This document shows, one piece after another, positions 52,864-61,483 of a DNA stretch of 64,000 nt (within the stretch, counting starts at the first letter, position 1; each line of letters starts with the position of its first letter). Position numbers and translations under genes: made by a program. Origin of the DNA: Peptostreptococcus faecalis (lineage in GTDB: Bacteria; Bacillota; Clostridia; Peptostreptococcales; Peptostreptococcaceae); NCBI RefSeq assembly GCF_900240845.1, contig NZ_OERU01000001.1:951079-1015078 (forward strand), in the 5' to 3' direction. The notes beneath the pieces are model-generated. The model worked only from the letters and a program-made list of their open reading frames with translations. It was not told the DNA's origin and searched no databases.

Positions 52864-52991
52864 TTTAATACACCTCTTTTTATTTATATTTTATCTAAAT
52901 TTTTAAATGAATTAAAAATACTTATCCATTCTAAACACATTATTTATGATATCTTATCATGAAGATATTTGCAAGATTAGAATAAATGAAT

Positions 52992-53972
52992 TTATTTACC
53001 TTTGTTTTTTTGATTTTCATAATTTTTTTTCAATTCTTCAAACTCTTTCTTTTGTTTTTTCTCTTTTAAAGTTGGAAAGGCTTTTAATAACCTTCTTTCA
53101 CTTGGCATAAAGTTCTTTTGCAACTCCTCTTCCAATTTCGATAATTCCTCTATACTATATTTACCTTTTAAGTCTATAGTTTTAAACTCTATTTCTCGTA
53201 ATTTTTTTGAAATTCTATTTGTAAGCTTGTCTATCCTTTTTGCCAATCCTTCTTCAATAAAAATTTCTCTATTATTTTTAAATCCACTTATCTCTGCTTT
53301 TACTTCTTCTCTTTTATTTGCTAATTCTTCAATAACAGGTTCTGTTCGTTTAGCTATTTCTATAGTTTTTTCACTTACATTCTCTCCTATAGAATCACTT
53401 TTTTCATGGATAACTTTTTGTATATCGCTTAATATATCCAATCTTACATTCAATGTCTTTATAGATTGAACTGTCGCAAGTAGATCTATTATAATAAGAA
53501 TAATTAATACTATATCTAAAAATATTAAAACTTCAGTATTGACTAAACTCACCAATTCATATATTACAGACTGAATATTATTTACTAATATAATTCCTCC
53601 AACACCCCAGTACAAACTAAATTCTAAGCATATATAGCCCTTAAAGTTAAAGTTCTGATCTGAATAGTCCCACCATTTTTTCGAAAATAATTTGTCTAAC
53701 ACTATGCCTACAATTAATTCAAGTAAGGTACATAGTATAGTTGCTCCTAAAAATAAAATAAAGGTATTATTTCTTATTGGTTCTAACAAATAAATCAGCG
53801 CAACGGCTCCAAACCCATATATTGGGCATACAGCACCTGCAAGCATGCCTCTATTGACAAATGATTTGTTTTTGAGGGCATGATATGCTACCTCTAAAAC
53901 CCATCCTAAAAATGCGTATATAAAAAAATACATTATATATACTGCGATTTCCCTTTGAAATAGTATCTCCAT
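52992..53972 (-). CDS. Putative ABC transporter permease (CmpB/DUF1113 family)
   Basis: 326 residues. The N-terminal half has five hydrophobic helices with the family motifs FFIYAFLGWVLEVAYHA, GMLAGAVCPIYGFGAV and FNFKGYICLEFSLYWGVGG. The C-terminal half (about 180-326) is a charged coiled coil rich in Glu and Lys. No ATPase or binding protein is near, so transport is a family label only. It is divergent from maf across the inverted repeat at 54053-54112. The ATG has GGGGGAG upstream. Confidence 0.75.
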   Translation of the reverse strand: MEILFQREIAVYIMYFFIYAFLGWVLEVAYHALKNKSFVNRGMLAGAVCPIYGFGAVALIYLLEPIRNNTFILFLGATILCTLLELIVGIVLDKLFSKKWWDYSDQNFNFKGYICLEFSLYWGVGGIILVNNIQSVIYELVSLVNTEVLIFLDIVLIILIIIDLLATVQSIKTLNVRLDILSDIQKVIHEKSDSIGENVSEKTIEIAKRTEPVIEELANKREEVKAEISGFKNNREIFIEEGLAKRIDKLTNRISKKLREIEFKTIDLKGKYSIEELSKLEEELQKNFMPSERRLLKAFPTLKEKKQKKEFEELKKNYENQKNKGK

Positions 53973-54052
53973 AGCTCCCCCTAATCTGATAACACTAAAA
54001 CTCTGTTATACTCTAATAAATTCAATCATATTTTTTATGAAATTGATTGCAT

Positions 54053-54112
54053 AAATATTATATCATATTTACTTTTACTTTTTAAAATTTAAGTAAATAT
54101 GATATAATATTT
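54053..54112. repeat. 22-bp perfect inverted repeat in the cmpB-like/maf divergent promoter region
   Basis: Arms 54053-54074 and 54091-54112 are exact reverse complements over 22 bp with a 16-nt AT spacer. The right arm contains TATAAT (54103-54108), a good -10 for maf. The left arm carries the mirror-image TATAAT for the divergent gene. This symmetry is suited to a dimeric regulator or a cruciform. No terminator T run follows either arm. Confidence 0.75.
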
Positions 54113-54190
54113 TCTTAATAAGTACTAAATTAAATGAAAGAAAGTATTATCTAGATACTATATAAAATGTACTTTTAGGAGGACAAGAAT

Positions 54191-54790
54191 TTGAATATTA
54201 TATTGGCAAGTAATTCACCTAGGAGAAAAGAACTTCTAAGTATGTGTGGGCTTAATTTTGAATGCGAATCCGCAGATATCGATGAAAACAGTATTATTAA
54301 TTATATTTCATCAGATTCATCTAATCTTTCAAAATATGATCTATCTGAAAAGTTAGTTTCATCCCTTTCATATGAAAAGGCTATAGCAGCACATAAAAGA
54401 AATAAGAATAACATAACCGTTGGTTCGGATACTATTGTGTCGAGTGAAAATGAAATTTTCATAAAACCTAAAGATAAAGATGAGGCTTATATCATGTTAA
54501 AAAATCTAACTGGAAAAACCCATAGAGTTTACACAGGTGTTAGTATAATTACTGATAATGATATAGATACCTTTTCTTGTTATACTGAAGTTACTTTTTA
54601 TGATTTTGATAATCTAACAAATAAAATAATTTTGGATTATATAGATACGAACTCTCCTTTAGATAAGGCAGGTGGATATGGAATTCAAGATATGGGAGCT
54701 CTTTTGATAAAAGAAATTAAAGGAGATTATTATACTGTAATGGGACTTCCTATTTCTCTTTTATATCGAAAGCTACAAAAAATTTTATAG
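54191..54790 (+). CDS. maf: Maf family nucleotide pyrophosphatase
   Basis: 199 residues from TTG 54191, with AGGAGG 8 nt ahead. Opens NIILASNSPRRKELLSMCG, then TVGSDTIVS and the LTGKTHRVYTGVSI block, and ends in KAGGYGIQDMGALL. Maf proteins hydrolyse non-canonical or modified nucleoside triphosphates, mostly dTTP/UTP and their modified forms, to monophosphates and affect septation when overproduced. The length is normal. In Firmicutes it often sits near radC and mreB; neither is here. Confidence 0.92.
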   Translation: MNIILASNSPRRKELLSMCGLNFECESADIDENSIINYISSDSSNLSKYDLSEKLVSSLSYEKAIAAHKRNKNNITVGSDTIVSSENEIFIKPKDKDEAYIMLKNLTGKTHRVYTGVSIITDNDIDTFSCYTEVTFYDFDNLTNKIILDYIDTNSPLDKAGGYGIQDMGALLIKEIKGDYYTVMGLPISLLYRKLQKIL

Positions 54791-54807
54791 TGTTGTTTGC
54801 AATAAAA

Positions 54808-54833
54808 AAAGGGATTCATATAGAATCCCTTTT
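54808..54833. terminator. Bidirectional terminator between maf and the PTS gene
   Basis: AAAGGGATTC and GAATCCCTTTT form a stem of 9-10 bp with T runs on both strands. It ends maf on the plus strand and the PTS gene on the minus strand. Confidence 0.85.
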
Positions 54834-54840
54834 AAAATAC

Positions 54841-57039
54841 TTATTTTACTGTTACTCTTTTTTCTTCTCCAACAACTGATTTTCCTTCAGTAACTACAAC
54901 TTCTTTACCTGTTTCTAAGTTAGTAAATATAATTGGTGTTATTGTTGGATATCCCTTTGAAACGATTAATTCTTTATCCATTTTAGCTAGCTTATCACCA
55001 GCCTTAACTTTTTTACCTACTTCACAGAATACTTCAAAACCTTCACCATCAAGTTTTACAGTATCTATACCCATATGTATAAGAATTTCTAATCCATCTT
55101 CTGTTACGACGATTATAGCGTGTTTTGTAGGGAATATCATTCCTACCTCACCATCAACAGGTGAGTATATATTACCATCAGATGATTCAACAGCAAAACC
55201 TTCACCCATTATTTTTTCGGCAAAAGCAGGATCTGGTACTTTTGATAAGTCAAGAAGTTCTCCTTCTACAGGTGATACTATTTCTAATGTATTATTAACA
55301 TCATCTTCTTTGACATCAGTCGCTTTGTTTTCATCATGAATCTCAGAAGTAACATCTTTAGCAGCAGCTATTTCAGAATTTAATTCTTCACTATTGCTGC
55401 TCTTTTCAAGCTCCATTAAATCTTTGTATTCATCGTCTACTTTTGAATTTTCAATATATTCTTCAAGGTTTGATTTAATTACAGAAACTCTTGGTCCGTA
55501 GATAACTTGAACACCTTCACCGCTTTTCACTACCCCTGCGGCACCGGTTGCCTTAAGTATATCATCCTTCACCATAGTAGAGTCCTTAACTGTTGTTCTA
55601 AGTCTTGTAGCACAAGCATCTAAGCTTGAAATATTTGACTTACCACCTAGTCCATGCACTATCGCCATAGATATATCATCTTTTGCAGAATCAGAATTAG
55701 ATTCTGAGTTGTTCTTAGCATTCACATCAGACTTAGTATATAGTTTTATTTCTGCATCATTATCTTCTCTACCTGGAGTCATTAAGTTAAACTTTTTGAT
55801 TAAGAATGTAAATAAGAAATAATATATTGCAAAATATGCAATTCCTACAAATACAATTCTAATCCAGTGAGTTTTATCATTTCCTTGAAGTATACCAAAT
55901 AGAGTCATATCTATTAGACCACCTGAGAAAGTCATACCAACACCAACGTCTAACATATGCATTAACATGTAAGATAAACCTGCTAGAACACAGTGGATTA
56001 GATATAAAAATGGTGCAACAAATAAGAATGTAAATTCAATTGGCTCTGTTATACCAGTTAACATAGAAGTAAGAGCAGCGGAAACAAGAAGTCCTTCTAC
56101 TACTTTTCTATTTTTTAATTTAGAAGTTCTTATCATAGCTAAAGCCGCACCTGGTAAACCGAATATCATTAGTGGGAACTTACCTGACATAAATCTAGTA
56201 GCTTCTACACTGAATGAAGTAGTATTTGGGTCAGCAAGCTGAGCAAAGAATATATTCTGAGCTCCTTCTACCATTTTTCCAGCTATTTCCATTGTTCCAC
56301 CAACAGAAGTCTGCCAGAAAGGTAAATAGAATACATGGTGAAGTCCAAATGGAATTAATATTCTTTCCATAAAACCGTATACCCAAGTTCCAAAATATCC
56401 AGATATTCTAACTATATATCCTACTTGATTTATTCCAAGCTGCACTGTAGGCCAAATATAATACATTAAAATACCAACACAAAGGTAAACTACAGCAGAT
56501 ATTATAGGTACAAATCTAGTTCCAGAAAAGAACGAAAGTGATTGAGGTAACTCAATTTTATAAAACCTATTATGAAGCGCTGCCACACCAAGACCGACTA
56601 TTATACCACCAAATACACCCATTTGAAGTGATTCGATTCCTACAGTCATAGCTACAGAACCTTCCATCATGCTTTCTACGCCGCCATTTACAGTTATCAT
56701 AGAACCGATAGATGCATGCATTATAAGAAACGCTAACGCTCCTGAAAGAGCTGCTACCGCTTTTTCAGCCTTCGCCATACCAATGGCTACACCCATTGCG
56801 AAAAGGATAGGAAGGTTTGCAAAAACAATATCTCCTGCTCCTTTCATAACTGTTAGTATAGAACTAACAAATGTCCCAGGTCCAATAAGACCTGTTAAGT
56901 TATAGGCCTCTAACATCGTAGTATTAGTGAATGACCCACCAATACCTAGAAAAAGACCAGCAACTGGTAGAATTGCTATAGGAAGCATAAAAGATCTACC
57001 AACACGTTGCAAAACGTCAAAAATTTTGTCTTTGTTCAT
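54841..57039 (-). CDS. ptsG: PTS glucose-family transporter EIICBA
   Basis: 732 residues in three domains. IIC (about 1-420) has multiple membrane helices, GLHHVFYLPFWQT and the active TGITEPIEFTFLF. IIB (about 455-530) has the phospho-Cys at 476 in LDACATRLRTTV. IIA (about 585-725) has SPVEGELLDLSKV and the phospho-His at 655 in ILIHMGIDTV. The three-domain layout and motifs place it in the glucose/maltose/GlcNAc group; glucose is most likely but specificity is not proven. A loose linker rich in Asn/Ser/Asp joins IIC and IIB. It is monocistronic. Confidence 0.9.
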   Translation of the reverse strand: MNKDKIFDVLQRVGRSFMLPIAILPVAGLFLGIGGSFTNTTMLEAYNLTGLIGPGTFVSSILTVMKGAGDIVFANLPILFAMGVAIGMAKAEKAVAALSGALAFLIMHASIGSMITVNGGVESMMEGSVAMTVGIESLQMGVFGGIIVGLGVAALHNRFYKIELPQSLSFFSGTRFVPIISAVVYLCVGILMYYIWPTVQLGINQVGYIVRISGYFGTWVYGFMERILIPFGLHHVFYLPFWQTSVGGTMEIAGKMVEGAQNIFFAQLADPNTTSFSVEATRFMSGKFPLMIFGLPGAALAMIRTSKLKNRKVVEGLLVSAALTSMLTGITEPIEFTFLFVAPFLYLIHCVLAGLSYMLMHMLDVGVGMTFSGGLIDMTLFGILQGNDKTHWIRIVFVGIAYFAIYYFLFTFLIKKFNLMTPGREDNDAEIKLYTKSDVNAKNNSESNSDSAKDDISMAIVHGLGGKSNISSLDACATRLRTTVKDSTMVKDDILKATGAAGVVKSGEGVQVIYGPRVSVIKSNLEEYIENSKVDDEYKDLMELEKSSNSEELNSEIAAAKDVTSEIHDENKATDVKEDDVNNTLEIVSPVEGELLDLSKVPDPAFAEKIMGEGFAVESSDGNIYSPVDGEVGMIFPTKHAIIVVTEDGLEILIHMGIDTVKLDGEGFEVFCEVGKKVKAGDKLAKMDKELIVSKGYPTITPIIFTNLETGKEVVVTEGKSVVGEEKRVTVK

Positions 57040-57436
57040 AGTACTCTCCTAAAATATTTTTTTATCGCATTTCAAAACATAGTACATATAATGGTAGTAG
57101 GAAAATATTTTTCCAACAATCAAAATTTATACTATAATTATTTTGTTATGCGTATTTCACATTAAATGACAATATTAAGTTTTATATGTGCTTATATTAT
57201 AAATTGGGTAGTTTTTACATAAAACTTGCGTTTGTATTGCATCTAAGTTTTCGTATTATATTCTACATGATAATCTAAAAAAAAACAAGTTTTTTTATTT
57301 TTATCAATTGATTACCAACCAATTATTCTTTTTAACCTTAGTTATTCAAAATTCAAATAACAGTGCTAAATGTATATATTTACATATATACTCAAATTCT
57401 CTGCATATATTCAAATTTTCTATATATATTCAAAAA
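57040..57436. other. Intergenic region between PTS gene and PFOR gene
   Basis: About 400 nt of very AT-rich DNA. The minus strand before the PTS start holds a short palindrome (GGAAAATATTTTCC-like, around 57100-57114) that might be an operator. I looked for an antiterminator RNA (LicT/GlcT type) and did not see one. 57375-57432 holds three imperfect ~20-nt direct repeats based on CATATATTCAAATT. The small frames here look like chance. Confidence 0.4.
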
Positions 57437-57464
57437 AATACCCTAGTTTTAAAACTAGGGTATT
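57437..57464 (-). terminator. Rho-independent terminator after the PFOR gene
   Basis: A perfect 14-bp self-complementary block (AATACCCTAGTTTT and its complement) with no spacer beyond the central TTTTAAAA. It lies 21 nt past the nifJ stop and has a T run on the minus strand (A run on the plus strand upstream). Confidence 0.85.
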
Positions 57465-57484
57465 TTAAAATATTTATTTACTTA

Positions 57485-60400
57485 TTACATTTCAGATCTT
57501 TTTTTATATCCTTCATATCTTTCCTTAGCATTTTCTTCCGCCATTGCGAATAACTCTTCGCTTTCTTCTGGGAACATTTTTGCTATTGAAGCATATCTAT
57601 TCTGACCCATTATAAACTCTCTGAATGATTCAGTTGGTTCTTTTGAATCTAAGATAAATGGATTCTTTCCTTCTTTCTTAAGTTCTGGATTGAATCTGTA
57701 TAGATGCCAGTATCCTGCCTTAACAGCATCAGCTTCGTTTTCAACAGATTTACCCATTCCCTTCTTAATTCCGTGGCTTATACATGGAGCATAAGCTATT
57801 ATTAGAGAAGGTCCTTCATGCTTTTCAGCTTCTAACATTACCTTAAGAACGTGGTTCTTGTCAGCTCCTATTGCTACCTGAGCAACATAAACATTTCCGT
57901 AAGTAGCTGCCATCATACCTAAGTCTTTCTTCTTAGATCTCTTACCTGCAGCTGCAAACTTAGCCATTGCTGCCATTGGAGTAGACTTAGATGACTGTCC
58001 ACCAGTATTTGAGTAAATTTCTGTATCAAATACAAGTACATTTACATTTTCACCTGATGCAAGTACGTGGTCTAATCCACCGTAACCTATATCATAAGCC
58101 CAACCGTCTCCACCAAGTATCCAGTTACTTCTCTTAACGAAGTAATCCTTCAAGTCAGCAAGTTGCTTAGTTATTTCTAATTCTTTTCCTTCTAATACAT
58201 ATCTATCTACTAGTGACATGAATGCATCAGTTGTAGCAACTGTGTTGTCACTGTTTTGCATATTTTCTATGTATTCATTTACTATGTTCTTATCATCTCC
58301 TGAAGCTTTTTCAGCTAATTCAGTAGCTAAGTTCTTAACTCTATTTCTTAACTGTTTAACTGCTAAGTACATTCCGTATCCGTATTCAGCATTATCTTCG
58401 AATAATGAGTTTGCCCATGATGGACCCTTACCTTCGTGGTTTATTGTGTAAGGAGTTGCTGGTGCTGAAGCTCCCCATATTGAAGAACAACCTGTAGCAT
58501 TTGCAACCATCATTCTTGGTCCAAATAACTGAGTTACTAACTTCATGTAAGCTGTTTCACCACAACCTGCACAAGCTCCTGAGAACTCAAGCAATGGCTG
58601 AGCAAACTGAGAACCCTTTACAGTAGTCTTTGGCATAACATTTGGCTTAGCTGATACTTTATTGAAATCAGTAGCGAAATACCAATTTTCTTCCTGAACT
58701 TCTCTTTGTTCTTCCATTGGCTTCATAACTAAAGCTTTTGTCTTAGCTGGACAAATGTCAGCACAGTTTCCACAACCAGTACAATCCATTGCAGATACCT
58801 GAATTCTGTACTGATATGGTTCTAATCCCTTACCAACAGCCTTCTTAGTTTCAAATGATTCTGGAGCATTTGCTACTTCTTCTTCAGTTAATAAGAAAGG
58901 TCTTATTGCTGCATGAGGACATACTAGAGAACACTGGTTACACTGTATACAGTTGTCTATTTGCCATTCTGGAACATCAACTGCTATACTTCTCTTTTCG
59001 TATGCTGCTGTTCCCTGAGGGAAATGTCCATCTTCATGTCCGTTGAATGCTGATACTGGAAGAGAGTTTCCTTCTACTGCATTCATTGGTCTTAATATAT
59101 TCTTGATGAAAGCTGGTTCATCCTTAGTTTCTACTGCTTCATCTACTGCATCTGCCCAAGAAGCTGGAACATCTATCTTAACCATAGCATCCATACCCTT
59201 TTCAACAGCTTCGTAGTTCATGTTTACGATCTTATCACCCTTTTTACCGTAAGTCTTCTTTATAGAATCCTTAAGATACTTAACAGCATCTTCAGCTGGT
59301 ATTATGTTAGCTAGCTTAAAGAAAGCAGCCTGAGCGATCATGTTTATTCTATTTCCTAATCCTATTTCTTTAGCTATATTTACAGCATCTAAAGTATAGA
59401 AGTTTATTTCGTTTCTAGCAAGGTATCTCTTTAGGTTAGCTGGAAGATTTGCATCTAGTTCTTCTGCATTCCAGATAGTGTTAAGTACAAAAGTACCACC
59501 CTTTCTAAGACCCTTTGTTAAATCATACTGATATACATAGCTCTGCTTATGACATGCAATGTAATCCGCTTCATCTAAAAGATAAGTTGATCTAATTGGA
59601 CTATCACCAAATCTTAAGTGTGACATTGTTATACCACCAGATTTCTTTGAATCATAGTCAAAGTAAGCCTGTACGTATTTATCTGTGTTATCACCGATGA
59701 TCTTTATAGCCTGCTTATTAGCACCAACAGTACCATCTGAGCCAAGACCCCAGAATTTACATCTTACAGTACCTGGCTGTGCAATCTTTATTTCTTCCTT
59801 AGCTTCTATAGAGTGATTTGTTACATCATCAATGATGCTTAATACAAATCTATCCTTAGGATTTTCAGAAGTTAAGTTTTCAAACGCTGCATTAAGATCA
59901 GTAGGTATAGTATCCTTTGAACCTAATCCGTATCTTCCACCAATAATCATTGGAGCGTTTTCTTTTCCGTAGTAAATACCCTTAATATCAAGGTATAGAG
60001 GTTCTCCGTTTGAACCTGGTTCTTTTGTTCTATCTAATACAACAATTCTTTCTACAGTGCTTGGCATTGTATCTAAGAAATGTTTTGTAGAGAAAGGTCT
60101 GTAAAGGTGAACTTTAACGATACCATACTTTCCGCCTCTAGCATTTAGAACGTCTATTAATTCTTCAGCTGCTTCTGTAACAGATCCCATAGCTACCATT
60201 ACGTATTTAGCATCTTCTGCACCATAGTAATCAAATAGTCCATGTTTTCTTCCTGTCAATTCTGACATTTTGTTCATATATTTTTCAACTACGTTTACCA
60301 TATTGTCATAGTACTTGTTTGAAGCTTCTCTTGTCTGGAAGTAAATGTCAGGGTTCTGAGCAGTACCTCTAGTCACTGGATGATTTGGAGAAAGAGAGTT

Positions 60401-61015
60401 ATCTCTAAATTCCTTTACTGCGTCAAAGTTAAGTAACTTAGCGTAGTCTTCATTTTCAAATAATTCAACTTTCTGAATTTCATGAGATGTTCTGAATCCA
60501 TCAAAGAAATGTATAAATGGTAATTTACCTTCTATTGATGCATAGTGTGCAACTGGAGCAATATCAGCAACTTCCTGAACTGATCCTGAAGCAAGTAAAC
60601 AACATCCAGTCATTCTAGCTGACATAACGTCTTGATGGTCTCCGAAGATTGAAAGAGCTTGTGATGCTAGCGCACGAGCTGATACGTGGAAAACTCCTGG
60701 TAATAATTCACCAGCACATTTATACATATTTGGAAGCATTAATAATAGCCCCTGTGATGCTGTATAAGTAGAAGTAAGAGCTCCTCCTGCAAGTGAGCCG
60801 TGGAATGCTCCTGCTGCTCCACCTTCAGATTGCATTTCTACGACTTCAACAACCTGTCCAAAAATGTTTTTTCTTCCTTGTGAAGCCCATTCGTCAACAA
60901 CTTCAGCCATTGTTGAAGAAGGTGTTATTGGGTAAATAGCAGCCACATCTGTAAAGCAATACGATACGTGCGCAGCAGCTGTGTTACCATCAACTGTTTT
61001 CATGAATTTAGCCAT
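57485..61015 (-). CDS. nifJ: Pyruvate:ferredoxin (flavodoxin) oxidoreductase
   Basis: 1176 residues, a one-chain PFOR. Domain order: pyrimidine-binding domain (ITPSSTMAEVVDEWAS), domain II, two ferredoxin-type 4Fe4S clusters (CIQCNQCSLVCPHA and CTGCGNCADICPA) and the C-terminal TPP domain (GACAGCGETAYMKL and GGDGWAYDIGYGGLDH). It oxidises pyruvate to acetyl-CoA with reduced ferredoxin, the central fuel step of anaerobes. It is the longest gene in the window and monocistronic. Strongly biased codon use (many preferred TTA, AGA codons) suggests high expression. Confidence 0.97.
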   Translation of the reverse strand: MAKFMKTVDGNTAAAHVSYCFTDVAAIYPITPSSTMAEVVDEWASQGRKNIFGQVVEVVEMQSEGGAAGAFHGSLAGGALTSTYTASQGLLLMLPNMYKCAGELLPGVFHVSARALASQALSIFGDHQDVMSARMTGCCLLASGSVQEVADIAPVAHYASIEGKLPFIHFFDGFRTSHEIQKVELFENEDYAKLLNFDAVKEFRDNSLSPNHPVTRGTAQNPDIYFQTREASNKYYDNMVNVVEKYMNKMSELTGRKHGLFDYYGAEDAKYVMVAMGSVTEAAEELIDVLNARGGKYGIVKVHLYRPFSTKHFLDTMPSTVERIVVLDRTKEPGSNGEPLYLDIKGIYYGKENAPMIIGGRYGLGSKDTIPTDLNAAFENLTSENPKDRFVLSIIDDVTNHSIEAKEEIKIAQPGTVRCKFWGLGSDGTVGANKQAIKIIGDNTDKYVQAYFDYDSKKSGGITMSHLRFGDSPIRSTYLLDEADYIACHKQSYVYQYDLTKGLRKGGTFVLNTIWNAEELDANLPANLKRYLARNEINFYTLDAVNIAKEIGLGNRINMIAQAAFFKLANIIPAEDAVKYLKDSIKKTYGKKGDKIVNMNYEAVEKGMDAMVKIDVPASWADAVDEAVETKDEPAFIKNILRPMNAVEGNSLPVSAFNGHEDGHFPQGTAAYEKRSIAVDVPEWQIDNCIQCNQCSLVCPHAAIRPFLLTEEEVANAPESFETKKAVGKGLEPYQYRIQVSAMDCTGCGNCADICPAKTKALVMKPMEEQREVQEENWYFATDFNKVSAKPNVMPKTTVKGSQFAQPLLEFSGACAGCGETAYMKLVTQLFGPRMMVANATGCSSIWGASAPATPYTINHEGKGPSWANSLFEDNAEYGYGMYLAVKQLRNRVKNLATELAEKASGDDKNIVNEYIENMQNSDNTVATTDAFMSLVDRYVLEGKELEITKQLADLKDYFVKRSNWILGGDGWAYDIGYGGLDHVLASGENVNVLVFDTEIYSNTGGQSSKSTPMAAMAKFAAAGKRSKKKDLGMMAATYGNVYVAQVAIGADKNHVLKVMLEAEKHEGPSLIIAYAPCISHGIKKGMGKSVENEADAVKAGYWHLYRFNPELKKEGKNPFILDSKEPTESFREFIMGQNRYASIAKMFPEESEELFAMAEENAKERYEGYKKRSEM

Positions 61016-61483
61016 GTTTGATTCCTCCCTTAATTAAGAAATAAAAATGTTAAGTATTATAGTGTTTCTTGTATACAATATTAAACAAATGCAACTGGTT
61101 TTTAACTTTACTTCCGAGATAACAATTGTTTATTTAAATATACTTTTTGTAATTGAGAACGCTTTTTATATTTAAACAACAAAACGTTCTATTAATCATC
61201 AAATAAATTATACTAAAAAAATATAAAAAAATCAACTTAAAGCTTGAATTTATTTTGTTTATTTATAGTCATTCAATTTTTTATTATAAAATATTAAGTT
61301 CATTGTTTTTTTTATTAAATAAAAATATAATATTTTTTTCTTTTATAAAAAAAGTTTTACTCATATATTTTTTTATAAAAAAAATTAAAATGAATATGAT
61401 TAATAAAACAATTTCATTGTACGTTATTTTCTTAACTTTTCGATGTTTTCCGTCAAATTCATTATATTCCATCGAAATAATTA
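61016..61483. other. AT-rich intergenic region, no supported gene
   Basis: 470 nt before the PFOR start. The part nearest PFOR holds its ribosome binding site (GGGAGG) and presumably its promoter. The stretch 61255-61483 is almost pure A/T. Two overlapping frames on opposite strands, 67 and 78 codons long, have no ribosome binding site and low-complexity translations. I see no GC-rich terminator after the phosphatase gene. Confidence 0.5.

Noticed and set aside
57040-57300. RNA antiterminator (RAT) upstream of the PTS gene
   Set aside because: PTS glucose genes often have one, but I found no RAT-like sequence with an overlapping terminator on the minus strand.
57308-57553. 81-codon plus-strand frame beside the PFOR gene
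   Set aside because: It crosses the perfect terminator hairpin and runs into the 3' end of the PFOR gene on the other strand, with no ribosome binding site.
61150-61164. Catabolite repression (cre)-like site near GAGAACGCTTTT upstream of PFOR
   Set aside because: It fits the TGWAANCGNTNWCA consensus only in the centre; both outer parts mismatch.
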